Shown here: piece by piece, positions 7,896-17,300 of the stretch
How the letters are laid out: each line of letters starts with the position of its first letter
Numbering within the stretch: the stretch's first letter is position 1
Assembly: GCA_036504735.1 (NCBI GenBank)
Contig: DASXUQ010000016.1
Location: forward strand, 1 to 64,000
Origin: a bacterium
Lineage (GTDB): Bacteria; Electryoneota; RPQS01
DNA length: 64,000 nucleotides
Reading direction: 5' to 3'
Position numbers and translations under genes: made by a program
The notes under the pieces: generated by a model
What the model was told of the DNA's origin: nothing
What the model saw: only the letters and a program-made list of their open reading frames with translations
Database searches by the model: none

Positions 7896-9098
7896 ATGCC
7901 GGTCTTCGTATATAACGGTCGCACACAGGGCGCAAAATCCGTCGCGGGCGAGATCGACGCGAAAGATAAGCAGGACGCCATTGCCAAGCTGCGGCAGCGA
8001 AAGATTGTCGTTGCCGACGTGCGCAACAAGCCCAAGGATCTGGCCATGGGTGGCATGGCCAAGAGTGTCGGCGTGAAGGATCTGAAGATCTTTGCCCGGC
8101 TTTTCGGCACCATGGTGAATGCCGGTCTGCCCATTGATATGTGCTTGCAGATTCTGGTGGATCAGACCAAGAACAAGACGTTCCGCAAGGCTATTGCGGA
8201 CGTGCACAATTCCGTTTCCGGTGGTACGTCGCTGGCGGAAGCTATGGCCAAGCAGAAGAAAGTCTTCGACAATCTATTTGTGCACATGGTGGCCGCAGGC
8301 GAAGCCGGCGGCGCGTTGGCCATGGTCTTTCAGCGGCTGGCGGTCTATCTTGAAAAGGCCGACGCCCTCGCGCGCAAGGTGAAGGGCGCGATGATTTATC
8401 CGGCGGTGATTGCCTGTGTGGCCTCGGGAGCAACGATCTTCATGCTCATCAAGGTCATTCCGGTGTTCGCCAAGATGTTCGCGGACCTGGGCGCCGAGCT
8501 GCCCGGACCGACAAAGTTCGTGCTCGCGCTGTCCCTTGTCGTGCGCAAGACATTTCTCCCCGGCCTGGGCGTGATGATTATCGGGTTCTTCATGTTTAAG
8601 CGCTGGCGCAAGACAGATTCGGGAAAGCTGGCCGTGGACAAGTTTCTGTTCAAGTCCCCCGTGATCGGCAAGGTCATTCAGAAGACGGCGATTGCCCGTT
8701 TCAGCCGGACATTGGGTGTGCTGATTTCCTCGGGCGTGCCGATTCTGCACGGATTGGACATTACCGCCAAGACGGCGGGCAATATGGTGGTGCAGAACGC
8801 GATCGACAAGGTGCGGCGTTCGATTTCAGAAGGTAAGAATATCACCTCACCGCTCGGAGAATCGGGAGTATTTCCGCCGATGGTTGTGCAGCTTGTGGCC
8901 GTGGGCGAGCAGACCGGACGTCTGGCGGAGATGCTGGGCAAGATCGCCGACTTCTATGATGAAGAGGTGGACGCTGCCGTGTCGGCGATGACGGCCTTGA
9001 TCGAGCCGGTGGTGATCGTGCTGATGGGCGGCGTGATCGGCGGCCTGCTCGTGTCCATGTATTTGCCGATGTTCGATATGATTGGCGCGATTAAGTAA
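7896..9098 (+). CDS. pilC: Type IV pilus inner-membrane platform protein PilC
   Basis: The polytopic inner-membrane platform on which PilB and PilT act. 400 residues, standard length. Two T2SF domains are visible: residues ~68-190 (LKIFARLFGTMVNAGLPI, GEAGGALAMVFQRLA) and ~270-390 (FSRTLGVLISSGVPILHGL, VGEQTGRLAEML). Membrane segments occur around 168-190 (MIYPAVIACVASGATIFML), 210-230 and at the end (PVVIVLMGGVIGGLLVSMY). Follows pilT by 18 bases and precedes pilS by 5, all one transcription unit. Confidence 0.95.
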   Translation: MPVFVYNGRTQGAKSVAGEIDAKDKQDAIAKLRQRKIVVADVRNKPKDLAMGGMAKSVGVKDLKIFARLFGTMVNAGLPIDMCLQILVDQTKNKTFRKAIADVHNSVSGGTSLAEAMAKQKKVFDNLFVHMVAAGEAGGALAMVFQRLAVYLEKADALARKVKGAMIYPAVIACVASGATIFMLIKVIPVFAKMFADLGAELPGPTKFVLALSLVVRKTFLPGLGVMIIGFFMFKRWRKTDSGKLAVDKFLFKSPVIGKVIQKTAIARFSRTLGVLISSGVPILHGLDITAKTAGNMVVQNAIDKVRRSISEGKNITSPLGESGVFPPMVVQLVAVGEQTGRLAEMLGKIADFYDEEVDAAVSAMTALIEPVVIVLMGGVIGGLLVSMYLPMFDMIGAIK

Positions 9099-9103
9099 TC
9101 GGT

Positions 9104-10648
9104 ATGCGCATCACCTTCGGAACACGGGAGAATTTCTCCACCTTTCTTGCGGCACGGCTCGTGTTTGCGACCGTGCTGCTGGGAGTCGGCGGGCTGTTCC
9201 GCACAGAAGCGGACAGCGCCTGGCCTTATTGGGGATTGTTCTTTGCCAATACCACGCTGAGTCTCGGCTGCTGGGAATGGTTTCACCGGCGGCCGCCGGC
9301 CAAGGCTCAAAGCTGGTTTGCGCTGACCGGGGCGGTCGTGCTGGACACCCTGATTCTGAGGTATACCGGGGGCGCGCGCAGCGAATTTGTCTTCCTCTAT
9401 TTCTTTTCCATCGGCTCGGCGGGGCTGTTGACAGGATTACCGGGAAGCTTATGGACGGCGGCGCTCTCGTCGGCGGGTATTGTCTGGCTGTATTATGGGC
9501 TGTCGACACAGTTCATGGCGGAGCACAGTCTGAATGCGTTCATCTATGCGGTGAACTTCCTGCTGACGGCGGTGCTCTCCTCTTATGTGTTCGAGAAGCT
9601 GCGGGATCGTGAACGGACGCACCAGCGCACACTGGGCGAACTGGAACGGACACGGCTCGACACGCAGGCGATTCTGGATTCTCTGGGCACGGGCGTAGTC
9701 GTACTGGACAGCGAGGACAAAACCCTGTACGTGAACCCGGCCAGTCTCTCTGTCCTGGGGCTTGACGCCACAACATCGGCTCCTGACGTCGAACCGGTGT
9801 TTGCGGCGGATGTTCCTGTGGGGAAGGCCTATCGCGATTGCTGTTTGCAACTGGATGATGGGGGGAAGGCAGAGGAAGAGCTGCTTCTTCCCGCCAGCAA
9901 AAAGCCCGTGGGGATCTCGGTGTCGGCTCTCATGACGGCAGACGGGCAGCGACGCGGCCATATTGTACTGCTCAGCGACCTGAGCCGGATGAAAGAGGCG
10001 GAGCGGCTGGAGCGTGACCGGGAGCGGCTGGCGGACATCGGCAAGCTCTCGCAGGATTTGGCGCACGAAATCCGCAATCCACTGGCGACGGTGCGTGGCT
10101 GCGTGGAGGTGATCAAGCTCTCGGAGAAGGAACCGGGCGAGATGAGCCCGTACCTGGAACTGGCGCTGCGGGAATCGGACCGGCTGAACGGACTTTTGCG
10201 GGACTTTCTGGTCTTCTCACACATGGAGCCGCCGCGCAAGCAAAAGGGAGATCTGAGGGCATTCGTTCAGGCACGGATGCACGATGCCGGCCCGGGGATC
10301 GTGGCCAGAGATATGCTGGGGCGCGACCTTCCGGCGGAGTTCGACGGCGATCAGTTGACGCTGGTGGTGGAGACGGTTCTGCTTACTCTGGCGGAGTGGG
10401 CGGAGGGGAAGGGAGAGATCCGGATTGAAGAGGGCGAGCTTCGCGGACGAAGCGTGCGCTTCACTCTGTGTGACAAAAGCATTACCGCTGCGGCCCGCGA
10501 GGCGGCCTTCCGGCCCTTCTCGGAATCGCATCGGTTATCGAATGGGCTTGCGCTTCCAACGGCCATGCGCGCAGTTCACGCGCATGGCGGCAAGCTCACA
10601 TTGCACAGCGAGCCGGGAGTTGGGACCTGGTTCGAATTAGCCATATAA
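9104..10648 (+). CDS. pilS: PilS-type membrane histidine kinase with degenerate ATP-binding domain
   Basis: Sensor kinase expected to control pilR and thus pilin transcription. 514 residues. Six hydrophobic segments span residues ~15-165 (for example VFLYFFSIGSAGLLTGL), then a short coiled region, a PAS domain (~187-290, ILDSLGTGVVVLDSEDKTL) and a HisKA helix with an intact H-box, AHEIRNPLATVRG, His321. The C-terminal ATPase domain has its fold outline (FRPFSES, AVHAHGGKLTLHSEPG, GTWFEL) but the catalytic boxes are gone: the N-box asparagine is missing (ETVLLTLAEWAEG), DxGxG reads DKSIT, and GTGLGL reads SNGLAL. It may therefore be unable to bind ATP and depend on another kinase or act mainly as a phosphatase. 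Directly followed by pilR (6-base gap). Confidence 0.85.
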   Translation: MRITFGTRENFSTFLAARLVFATVLLGVGGLFRTEADSAWPYWGLFFANTTLSLGCWEWFHRRPPAKAQSWFALTGAVVLDTLILRYTGGARSEFVFLYFFSIGSAGLLTGLPGSLWTAALSSAGIVWLYYGLSTQFMAEHSLNAFIYAVNFLLTAVLSSYVFEKLRDRERTHQRTLGELERTRLDTQAILDSLGTGVVVLDSEDKTLYVNPASLSVLGLDATTSAPDVEPVFAADVPVGKAYRDCCLQLDDGGKAEEELLLPASKKPVGISVSALMTADGQRRGHIVLLSDLSRMKEAERLERDRERLADIGKLSQDLAHEIRNPLATVRGCVEVIKLSEKEPGEMSPYLELALRESDRLNGLLRDFLVFSHMEPPRKQKGDLRAFVQARMHDAGPGIVARDMLGRDLPAEFDGDQLTLVVETVLLTLAEWAEGKGEIRIEEGELRGRSVRFTLCDKSITAAAREAAFRPFSESHRLSNGLALPTAMRAVHAHGGKLTLHSEPGVGTWFELAI

Positions 10649-10654
10649 GTCACC

Positions 10655-12019
10655 ATGGCCAAAGAAAAGATCCTCATCGTGGACGATGAGCGCAGTATGG
10701 GCGAGTTTCTCACCCTGCTGCTGAGCAAGGATGGCTACCGGGTACGGGCTACGACCTCCGGGCGAGATGCGCTGACGCAGCTCGAGGAGGAGTCCTACAA
10801 TATGCTGATCACCGATCTGCGGATGCCGGAAATGAACGGCATCGATCTGGTGCGGGAGGCACGACACCGGTATCCGGAACTCGGCGTGGTGGTCATGACC
10901 GCCTTTGCATCGCTGGACTCGGCGGTGGAGGCACTGCGGCTGGGCGCCGCGGATTACATCACCAAGCCGTTCCAGGTGGAGGAGATCCGCTCGGTGGTGG
11001 AAAAGGCGTTGGATGCTATCGCGCTGCGCAAGGAAAACCGGAAACTGAAGGCGAAACTGCTGGAAGAAGGCGGTGTTCCGCGGCTGATCGGCGGCTCTCC
11101 GGAGATGCGCGCGCTGATGGATCTGATTCACCGCGTCGCTCCGTCGGACTCTACGGTGCTGATTACGGGAGAGTCCGGCACGGGCAAAGAGGTGGTGGCG
11201 CAGGTGATACATCAACTCTCGGAGCGATCTCTCGGTGAATTCGTCACCGTGAATTGCGGCGCGCTGCCGGATACGCTGCTGGAAAGCGAACTCTTCGGGC
11301 ACGTGCGTGGGAGCTTTACCGGCGCGGTGCGGGATAAAGAAGGGCTCTTCAAGGTGGCCAACGGCGGGACGCTATTCCTCGATGAAGTGGGAGATATGTC
11401 TCCGGCGCTGCAGGTCAAACTGCTGCGAGCGCTGCAGGAACGGGAGATTCTGCCTCTGGGTGCGACGCGTCCGGTGAAGATCGACGCGCGGGTGATCGCC
11501 GCGACCAACGCCGATCTGGAGGAGAAGCAGCGCACAGGGGAATTTCGCGCGGATCTGTTCTACCGGCTATCGGTGATTCCGATCCATATTAAGCCGCTGC
11601 GGGAGCGACGGGATGATATTCTGGAATTGACGGACCACTTTCTTGACCGCGCGTGCCGGCGGCACGGGTTGACACGCAAGACGCTCTCCGAAGAGGCGCG
11701 GCGGCTGTTCATCAGTTACGGATGGCCGGGAAATGTGCGGGAGCTGGAGAACACCATTGAACGGGCGGTAATCCTCTCCGAGGAGATGGTATTGGAAGCA
11801 TCGATCCTGCCGGGGAAGATCCAATCGGCGCAGAGCGGCAGTTATGCCGGCAACGGTGACGGGGGTCACGGGACACTTGAGGATGTGGAACGAGCCTATT
11901 TGCTGCGGGTGCTCGAGGAGACCGGCTGGCAGAAGAAGAGAGCGTCGGAGATTCTGGGTATTGACCCATCGACCATTTACCGGAAACTGCAACGGTACGG
12001 GATTGATGTGCCGAAGTAG
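10655..12019 (+). CDS. pilR: Sigma54-dependent response regulator PilR
   Basis: NtrC-family transcription activator, 454 residues. Receiver domain at 1-120 with the acidic pair DDE near residue 10, phospho-acceptor Asp54 (ITDLRMPEMNG) and conserved Lys (YITKPF). AAA+ domain has Walker A GESGTGKE at 172-179 and the sigma54-contacting loop as GSFTGA at 219-224, a variant of GAFTGA. The C-terminal Fis-type helix-turn-helix (ILGIDPSTIYRKLQRYG) is complete. By position it should be the partner of the upstream PilS and activate the sigma54 promoter of pilA, which lies about 155 bases downstream. Confidence 0.92.
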   Translation: MAKEKILIVDDERSMGEFLTLLLSKDGYRVRATTSGRDALTQLEEESYNMLITDLRMPEMNGIDLVREARHRYPELGVVVMTAFASLDSAVEALRLGAADYITKPFQVEEIRSVVEKALDAIALRKENRKLKAKLLEEGGVPRLIGGSPEMRALMDLIHRVAPSDSTVLITGESGTGKEVVAQVIHQLSERSLGEFVTVNCGALPDTLLESELFGHVRGSFTGAVRDKEGLFKVANGGTLFLDEVGDMSPALQVKLLRALQEREILPLGATRPVKIDARVIAATNADLEEKQRTGEFRADLFYRLSVIPIHIKPLRERRDDILELTDHFLDRACRRHGLTRKTLSEEARRLFISYGWPGNVRELENTIERAVILSEEMVLEASILPGKIQSAQSGSYAGNGDGGHGTLEDVERAYLLRVLEETGWQKKRASEILGIDPSTIYRKLQRYGIDVPK

Positions 12020-12174
12020 TCGGGAAACGGCGACGGGAGGTTTATCTGCACGCGGCGAGATGCATGACACGTTGCAAAATGCCCGCGCGAATCGCAGGGG
12101 AAAGGCGGATCAGCAGAGCGTGAGGGAGAGCTAAGTGTTGAACGACGGTGAGATTAGGCGGCGACGGCAGGGAC

Positions 12175-12190
12175 TGGCACAAGCCTTGCC
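12175..12190 (+). promoter_or_regulatory. Sigma54 promoter of pilA
   Basis: TGGCACA-N4-TTGCC at 12175-12190, a near-perfect -24/-12 element with GG and GC ten bases apart, 58 bases before the pilin start codon. Sigma54 control by PilR is the classic arrangement for pilA. The 150 bases upstream, between pilR and this site, are non-coding and would hold the activator sites. Confidence 0.85.
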
Positions 12191-12248
12191 AATGTAAATA
12201 ACAGAACGCGAAACCAACCAGTAACACAATAGACCATTCGGAGGAATC

Positions 12249-12668
12249 ATGTTGAAAGCCATTCGCAGCAAGAACGCCCGCAGAGGTTTTACCCTGATCG
12301 AATTGTTGGTCGTGATCGTGATCATCGGTATTCTGGCCGCCGTTGCCGTTCCGCGCTTCATGGGTGCGCAGGACCGTGCGCGTGTCGGTGCCGCCCGTGC
12401 GGACCTTGACCAGTATCGTCAGGCCCTCGGAATGTACGAAATCGACTATGCGGACTATCCGGCTGCCATGACCCAGGCGAACGCCCCGACGGTGCTCGTG
12501 GATCCGCAGGGAAATCCGTACATGTCGCTGCCTTCGGGAGCGAACTTCGCGGCCTTTACGTACACGTATAACGGTGGCGCGACCCCGACGACCTATTCGA
12601 TTCAGGTGACGGCGCTGGACAACGCAGCGTCGGTGCTGACGGCGACACCGGACGGCGTGGCGCAGTAA
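12249..12668 (+). CDS. pilA: Type IV major pilin
   Basis: Structural subunit of the pilus fibre. 139 residues with a 13-residue positively charged leader and prepilin peptidase site RRG|FTLIE, Glu at +5, followed by the hydrophobic polymerisation helix (ELLVVIVIIGILAAVAVP). The globular domain is short and has no cysteines, so it lacks the disulfide D-loop of many pilins. The stretch DPQGNPYMSLPSG recalls the DPWGNPY strand of GspG-like pseudopilins. Good ribosome site GGAGG at 12239-12243, five bases before ATG. Sits alone between a sigma54 promoter and a strong terminator, as expected for an abundant structural protein. No prepilin peptidase gene is in the window. Confidence 0.93.
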   Translation: MLKAIRSKNARRGFTLIELLVVIVIIGILAAVAVPRFMGAQDRARVGAARADLDQYRQALGMYEIDYADYPAAMTQANAPTVLVDPQGNPYMSLPSGANFAAFTYTYNGGATPTTYSIQVTALDNAASVLTATPDGVAQ

Positions 12669-12737
12669 CGACGCGCCTCCATCATGGGCCGCGCACAGGC
12701 GCGGAGATGATATAACAAACAGTAGGGTTCAAGCCAG

Positions 12738-12770
12738 AGAGCCTCCGGAAAACGTCCGGAGGCTCTTGTG
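12738..12770 (+). terminator. Intrinsic terminator after pilA
   Basis: Perfect 12-bp stem AGAGCCTCCGGA/TCCGGAGGCTCT (12738-12749 with 12755-12766), loop AAACG. The downstream tract TTGTGCGTTT is only moderately T-rich. Confidence 0.8.
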
Positions 12771-12793
12771 CGTTTGGACAGGGCAGGAAGGCA

Positions 12794-12885
12794 CCGCACT
12801 GTGCGGCAATTTGCGCCGTGCACTCTGCACGCGGTTGCGAGGCGGCAACGGAGTACACCCCCCTCGTCCCTGCAATTGATTGCAG
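12794..12885. promoter_or_regulatory. Cluster of palindromes, candidate activator-binding (enhancer) sites
   Basis: Four inverted repeats stand between the pilA terminator and the next sigma54 promoter: CCGCAC-T-GTGCGG (12794-12806), CGTGCA-CTC-TGCACG (12817-12831), GTTGC-N6-GCAAC (12834-12849) and CTGCAAT-TG-ATTGCAG (12870-12885). They lie 30-121 bases upstream of the -24 element. The TGCA-containing half-sites are related. Position suits upstream activator sequences of an NtrC-type regulator; which of the two regulators binds is unknown. Confidence 0.5.
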
Positions 12886-12914
12886 AGTTTGACGTTGCGA
12901 ATCCCGATTGCATA

Positions 12915-12930
12915 TGGCACACGCCTTGCA
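12915..12930 (+). promoter_or_regulatory. Sigma54 promoter of the second activator and Ig-protein operon
   Basis: TGGCACA-N4-TTGCA at 12915-12930, matching the -24/-12 consensus with exact spacing, 49 bases before the ATG at 12979. Because the downstream gene is itself a sigma54 activator, autoregulation or a PilR cascade is likely. Confidence 0.85.
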
Positions 12931-12978
12931 AAACGTTGCACTGACAGGTCCTCATTCCACTAAAGCAGCCGGGTGTCC

Positions 12979-14352
12979 ATGTCAGACGTCAAGATCCTGA
13001 TCGTAGAAGATGAACAGGACTATCGTGACTTCCTTAAGCATCATCTTGAGGAGCACGATTACCAGGTGGTCACCGCCGGTGACGGCACGGCGGCGCTGGA
13101 TGCGTTCACTGAAGAGGAGTTCGATCTGGTGTTTCTCGATCATCGTCTTCCGAATAAGGACGGGGTTGAGATTCTGGTGCAGATGAAGACGGTGAACCGT
13201 GAGACGCCGATTGTGATGATGACGGCCTATGGCTTTGTGCACAGCGCGGTTCAGGCCATCAAGTCGGGTGCGTTCGATTACGTGGCGAAAGAAGATTTGA
13301 CGCCCGAGATGATCGACATGACCATCGCCAAGGCCCTGGAGCGTCAACGTTTGCGGCTCGAGAATGCGCGGCTGCGGCAGGAGGTCGGTGATCGCTACTC
13401 CTTCGATAATGTCGTGGGAAAATCGCAAGTGATGCGTGACATTTTTCAGAAGGTGGAGCGGATCGGGCCGTTCAACAGCACGGTGTTGATTACGGGGGAA
13501 TCCGGGACGGGCAAGGAAGTTGTGGCACGGCTGGTGCATCTACGCAGCCGGGTGCGGAACAGCCCCTTCATAACCATCAATTGCGCGGCGATTCCGGAGA
13601 CGCTGCTGGAGTCCGAACTGTTCGGCTACGCAAAGGGCGCGTTCAGCGGCGCGGTTCGCACGAAGAAGGGATTGTTCGAGGAGGCCAACGGGGGGACGCT
13701 GCTTTTAGATGAGATCGGCGAACTGCCGCTTTCCTTGCAGGTGAAGCTGCTGCGCGTTCTGCAGGAAGGCAAAATGCGGCGGCTGGGGGACACGAACGAA
13801 ATCACTGTAGATGTGCGGATCATCGCCGCCACATCGCGGGTGCTGGCAACGGAAGTACGGGCGGGGCGGTTCCGGGAGGATCTCTTCTACCGGTTGAACA
13901 TTATCCCCATTGTGATGCCGCCACTGCGCGAGCGCGCGGAGGACATTCCACTGCTGGTACACCATTTTCTGAAGAAATTGAATCGCGGGCCGGACACGGT
14001 GGACGTTTCGCCGGACGCGATGCAGCTCTTGGTGAAGTACGCGTGGCCGGGCAATGTGCGCGAACTTCAGAACATTATTGAACGGGCGGTTGTGCTGTGC
14101 GATTCAAACACAATCACCGCGGATTCCTTACCGCAGGAAGTGAAGCGGGCCTCCGAGGATTTCCACGTGGATATTCCGGATGAACGGCTCAGCATCAAGC
14201 AGGCTCTGGCCGAGTTGGTTCCGCGCATCGAGCAGGAACTGATTGCGAGGGCGCTGAAGCTGACGAACAATAACCGCACCCGCGCGGCGAAATTGCTGGA
14301 AATTTCGCACCGGTCCCTGCTGTACAAGCTCAAAGAATACAACTGCTCATAA
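12979..14352 (+). CDS. Second sigma54-dependent response regulator (NtrC family)
   Basis: 457 residues. Receiver domain 1-122 with EDE near the start, phospho-acceptor Asp54 (VFLDHRLPNKDG) and the conserved lysine in a changed setting (YVAKEDLT instead of the usual KPF). AAA+ domain with GESGTGKE and sigma54 loop GAFSGA at 220-225, Thr replaced by Ser. C-terminal Fis-type helix-turn-helix (LLEISHRSLLYKLKEY). ATG at 12979 chosen; a GTG two codons upstream is possible. No kinase is adjacent; the orphan PAS kinase at 27770 or PilS are candidate partners. It heads a unit driven by its own sigma54 promoter and is 12 bases upstream of the giant Ig-repeat lipoprotein, which is probably in its regulon. 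Confidence 0.9.
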   Translation: MSDVKILIVEDEQDYRDFLKHHLEEHDYQVVTAGDGTAALDAFTEEEFDLVFLDHRLPNKDGVEILVQMKTVNRETPIVMMTAYGFVHSAVQAIKSGAFDYVAKEDLTPEMIDMTIAKALERQRLRLENARLRQEVGDRYSFDNVVGKSQVMRDIFQKVERIGPFNSTVLITGESGTGKEVVARLVHLRSRVRNSPFITINCAAIPETLLESELFGYAKGAFSGAVRTKKGLFEEANGGTLLLDEIGELPLSLQVKLLRVLQEGKMRRLGDTNEITVDVRIIAATSRVLATEVRAGRFREDLFYRLNIIPIVMPPLRERAEDIPLLVHHFLKKLNRGPDTVDVSPDAMQLLVKYAWPGNVRELQNIIERAVVLCDSNTITADSLPQEVKRASEDFHVDIPDERLSIKQALAELVPRIEQELIARALKLTNNNRTRAAKLLEISHRSLLYKLKEYNCS

Positions 14353-14364
14353 GGAGGATTGGAC

Positions 14365-17300
14365 GTGAAGCAGAGCCGTAGGGCATATCGTGTGTGGCTC
14401 CCGGCCTTGACGCTGGCGGCAGTCATGCTCTGGCTTGGCTGTGAGCAAAAGGGAGACATCAGCCCCACAGGCACAAACCGACAGGTTCTCACGTTCCTGG
14501 ATACGGTGTTTGTGGATCCTGCGATTGTCGTTCCCGGCGGAACGGCCACCGTGAATGCGCTGGTCTTGAATGAGAGCAATGAACCGGCAGTCAGCGAAAA
14601 CGTGCGGTTCAGCGTGAGTCGCGGCGCGCTCGGCGGAAATCACGCCGACACCACCATCCACTGCGATCAGGCGGGATGGGCGCGCGCAACGATCACGGCC
14701 CCCGCCGACAGCGGGGAGATTCTGGTGCGGACAGAACTGCTGAGTATGGCCGAAATGCGGACGAATGCGATCCGCGTCAGCGCCATTCCCGCGGGCGAAG
14801 GGCTGCTCTCGCTGTGGGTGGACTCGGATACGCTTTTTGCGGACAACGGCGTCTCGCGCACGCGGGTCTACGCCCGTCTGCGCAATGAGGCGCATAATCC
14901 GATTGTGGGGGCAGAAATCTTCTTCTCCACCAGCATCGGGTCCATTACGTCTCCTGTGATCACGGACTCCTTATCGGGTACAGCCGTTGCCACTCTGGTT
15001 TCCACCACGGAAATCGGCATCGCGGTAGTGGGTGCGACGCACAACTCGACTCAGGACAGCTTGCGGGTCTCTTTTCTGCAGCCTGCGGCGGCAAGCGATA
15101 TCCGGCTTAGCGCGGCCAAACCGACGCTGAACGCCGGAAACGACAGTACAACAATTACGGCCTATGTGCTGGATGCGAGCAACCGGCCCATCAGCGACAA
15201 TACGGTAGTCTTTTTCGGCACGACGCGCGGCACTCTCAGCAATTTGACGGCGCGGACACAATCCGGCGTGGCGACTGCGGTGCTGCACTCGTCTCCGACG
15301 ACGGGCATGGCCACGGTGAGTGCCACCACGGGCGGCACGGTGCAGGGCAGTACGGACGTAGCCATTGTTCCGGGACCCGCGACATCAGTGCTGGTGAGTT
15401 CGACGGCGGACACTCTGTTTGCCGATAATAGCAGCACCGCGGCCATCAGCGCACTGGTGCGCGATTCGTACGGCAATCCCGTGTCGGAAGGCACTCCGGT
15501 GAGCTTTACGGCGCAAGGGGGCACAGTTACGGAAGCCTCCACCACCGGGCCGGATGGCCGGGCGGCGGCGATTTTCCGCGCGGGGCTGGCGATTGGCCCG
15601 GCGACGGTCGTGGCCACTCAGGGGAATGCCCACGGCAACGCCAACATCTATTTGAAGGCCACCGTTGCGGCAACGCTGAGTCTCAGCGCCAATCCACTCC
15701 AATTGAGTGCGGACGGCACATCGCAATCCGCGCTGCGCGCGGCCGTGCTGGACGTGGAAGGGCGGCCCGTTTCGGACGGCACTCCCGTAACGTTCAACTC
15801 GCACCTCGGTGTGATTACCGCGACTGCGACGCCGCTGCTCCAAAAGAGCGGTAACCTCACGATGGCGCGCAGCAGCGCTTGGAATCCCGTGCTGGCGCGC
15901 AACCGCAAAGACAACCCGAACGCCGCGGCGAAATCCGTGCGGCGCGCGGACAGGCCCGGACGAACGAACTCTCTGTACACGACGACCACCGAAGGCGGAT
16001 ACGCCTATGCCACATTGACCAGTCCGACCCAGGTGGGACCGGATACGATTACGGCCACGGCGCAGACGTTGAGCGATATGCGCGTGGTGACGTACGTGGC
16101 GGGTCCGGCGGCTCTGATTCAGGTGACGCCCACGGACGCGCAGTTGCCGGCGGATGGCACCAGCCATACGCGGATCACCAGCCGTGTGACGGACGCATTC
16201 GGAAATCCGCTGTCGGGCGGCGTGGCCGTCTCCGTGACGTCTACTCTTGGACAGGTGAATCCGGCGTCGGGCTTCACAGGCACGGATGGAACCTTTACGA
16301 CGAATCTCTATAGCTCACGGCAGTCCGGTCTTTGCGGCGTTGTGGCCTCGACGAGCGGCGCTTCCGGATACGGCGAAGTGACCTTCACCGTGCCCGACGT
16401 CGCGGGCGTGGCTGTGTTTTCCAGCAGCCCCAGCGTACTGGCGGACGGCATCTCCACGGCGATGATGACCGTGCTGGCGTCCGATGCCGGCGGCCTTCCG
16501 GTGCAGGGGGCGGGAGTCTCGTGGCACTACGACGCGGGACTTGGACTCCTGATCGGCGGAACGACGATTACGGACTCGGCGGGACAGGCGCATGCGCTCT
16601 ATGTGAGCGGCGCCTCGACCACGGATGCCACGCAAAACGTCAGCGCCACCATTGGCACGCACTCGGATACGCGGGTGATGCGGCTGCTGGGTGTGAGCCT
16701 GACGGCGTGGGCCGATACCACGGACCTGCCGGCAGACGGTCAAAGCACGACCAACGCGAATGTGCTGGTGCGCGAGACGACCAGCGGCTTTGCCGTGCCC
16801 AACGCCACCGTGCATTTTGCGGCGAGCATCGGCGCGATTGTCGGCACCGGCGTGACCAACAGCAGCGGCATTGCGACGGCAACCTACCGCAGCGCTCCGC
16901 AGGAAGGTGATGTTTCCATTACGACCGTTTACGGCGATACGCTGCGCGCTCAGACCGGGCTGCGCCTGACGGGAACGCTGGCGGACACGCTGTTTGTGAC
17001 GGTGGGGCAATACGAGCTTCTGGCGGACGGTGTCTCTTCGACGCCGGTCACCGCGATTATCTTCAATCCGAGCGGGCAGCGTGTGCCGAACACCGCTGTG
17101 ACGTTTACGGCAACGGGCGGCGGAACCTTCGATCCGCCCAGCTCCATGACCGACCAAAACGGACAGGCTATTGCCACGTATTACAGCGCGCCGATGGACC
17201 ACGATCAAAACGTGGACCTGACGGTGGCGATTACCCGCGACAGCGACCTGAAGCAAATGTTGCTGCGCGGCGTGCGGTTGGACGTGACCGCTGCGGAGAC

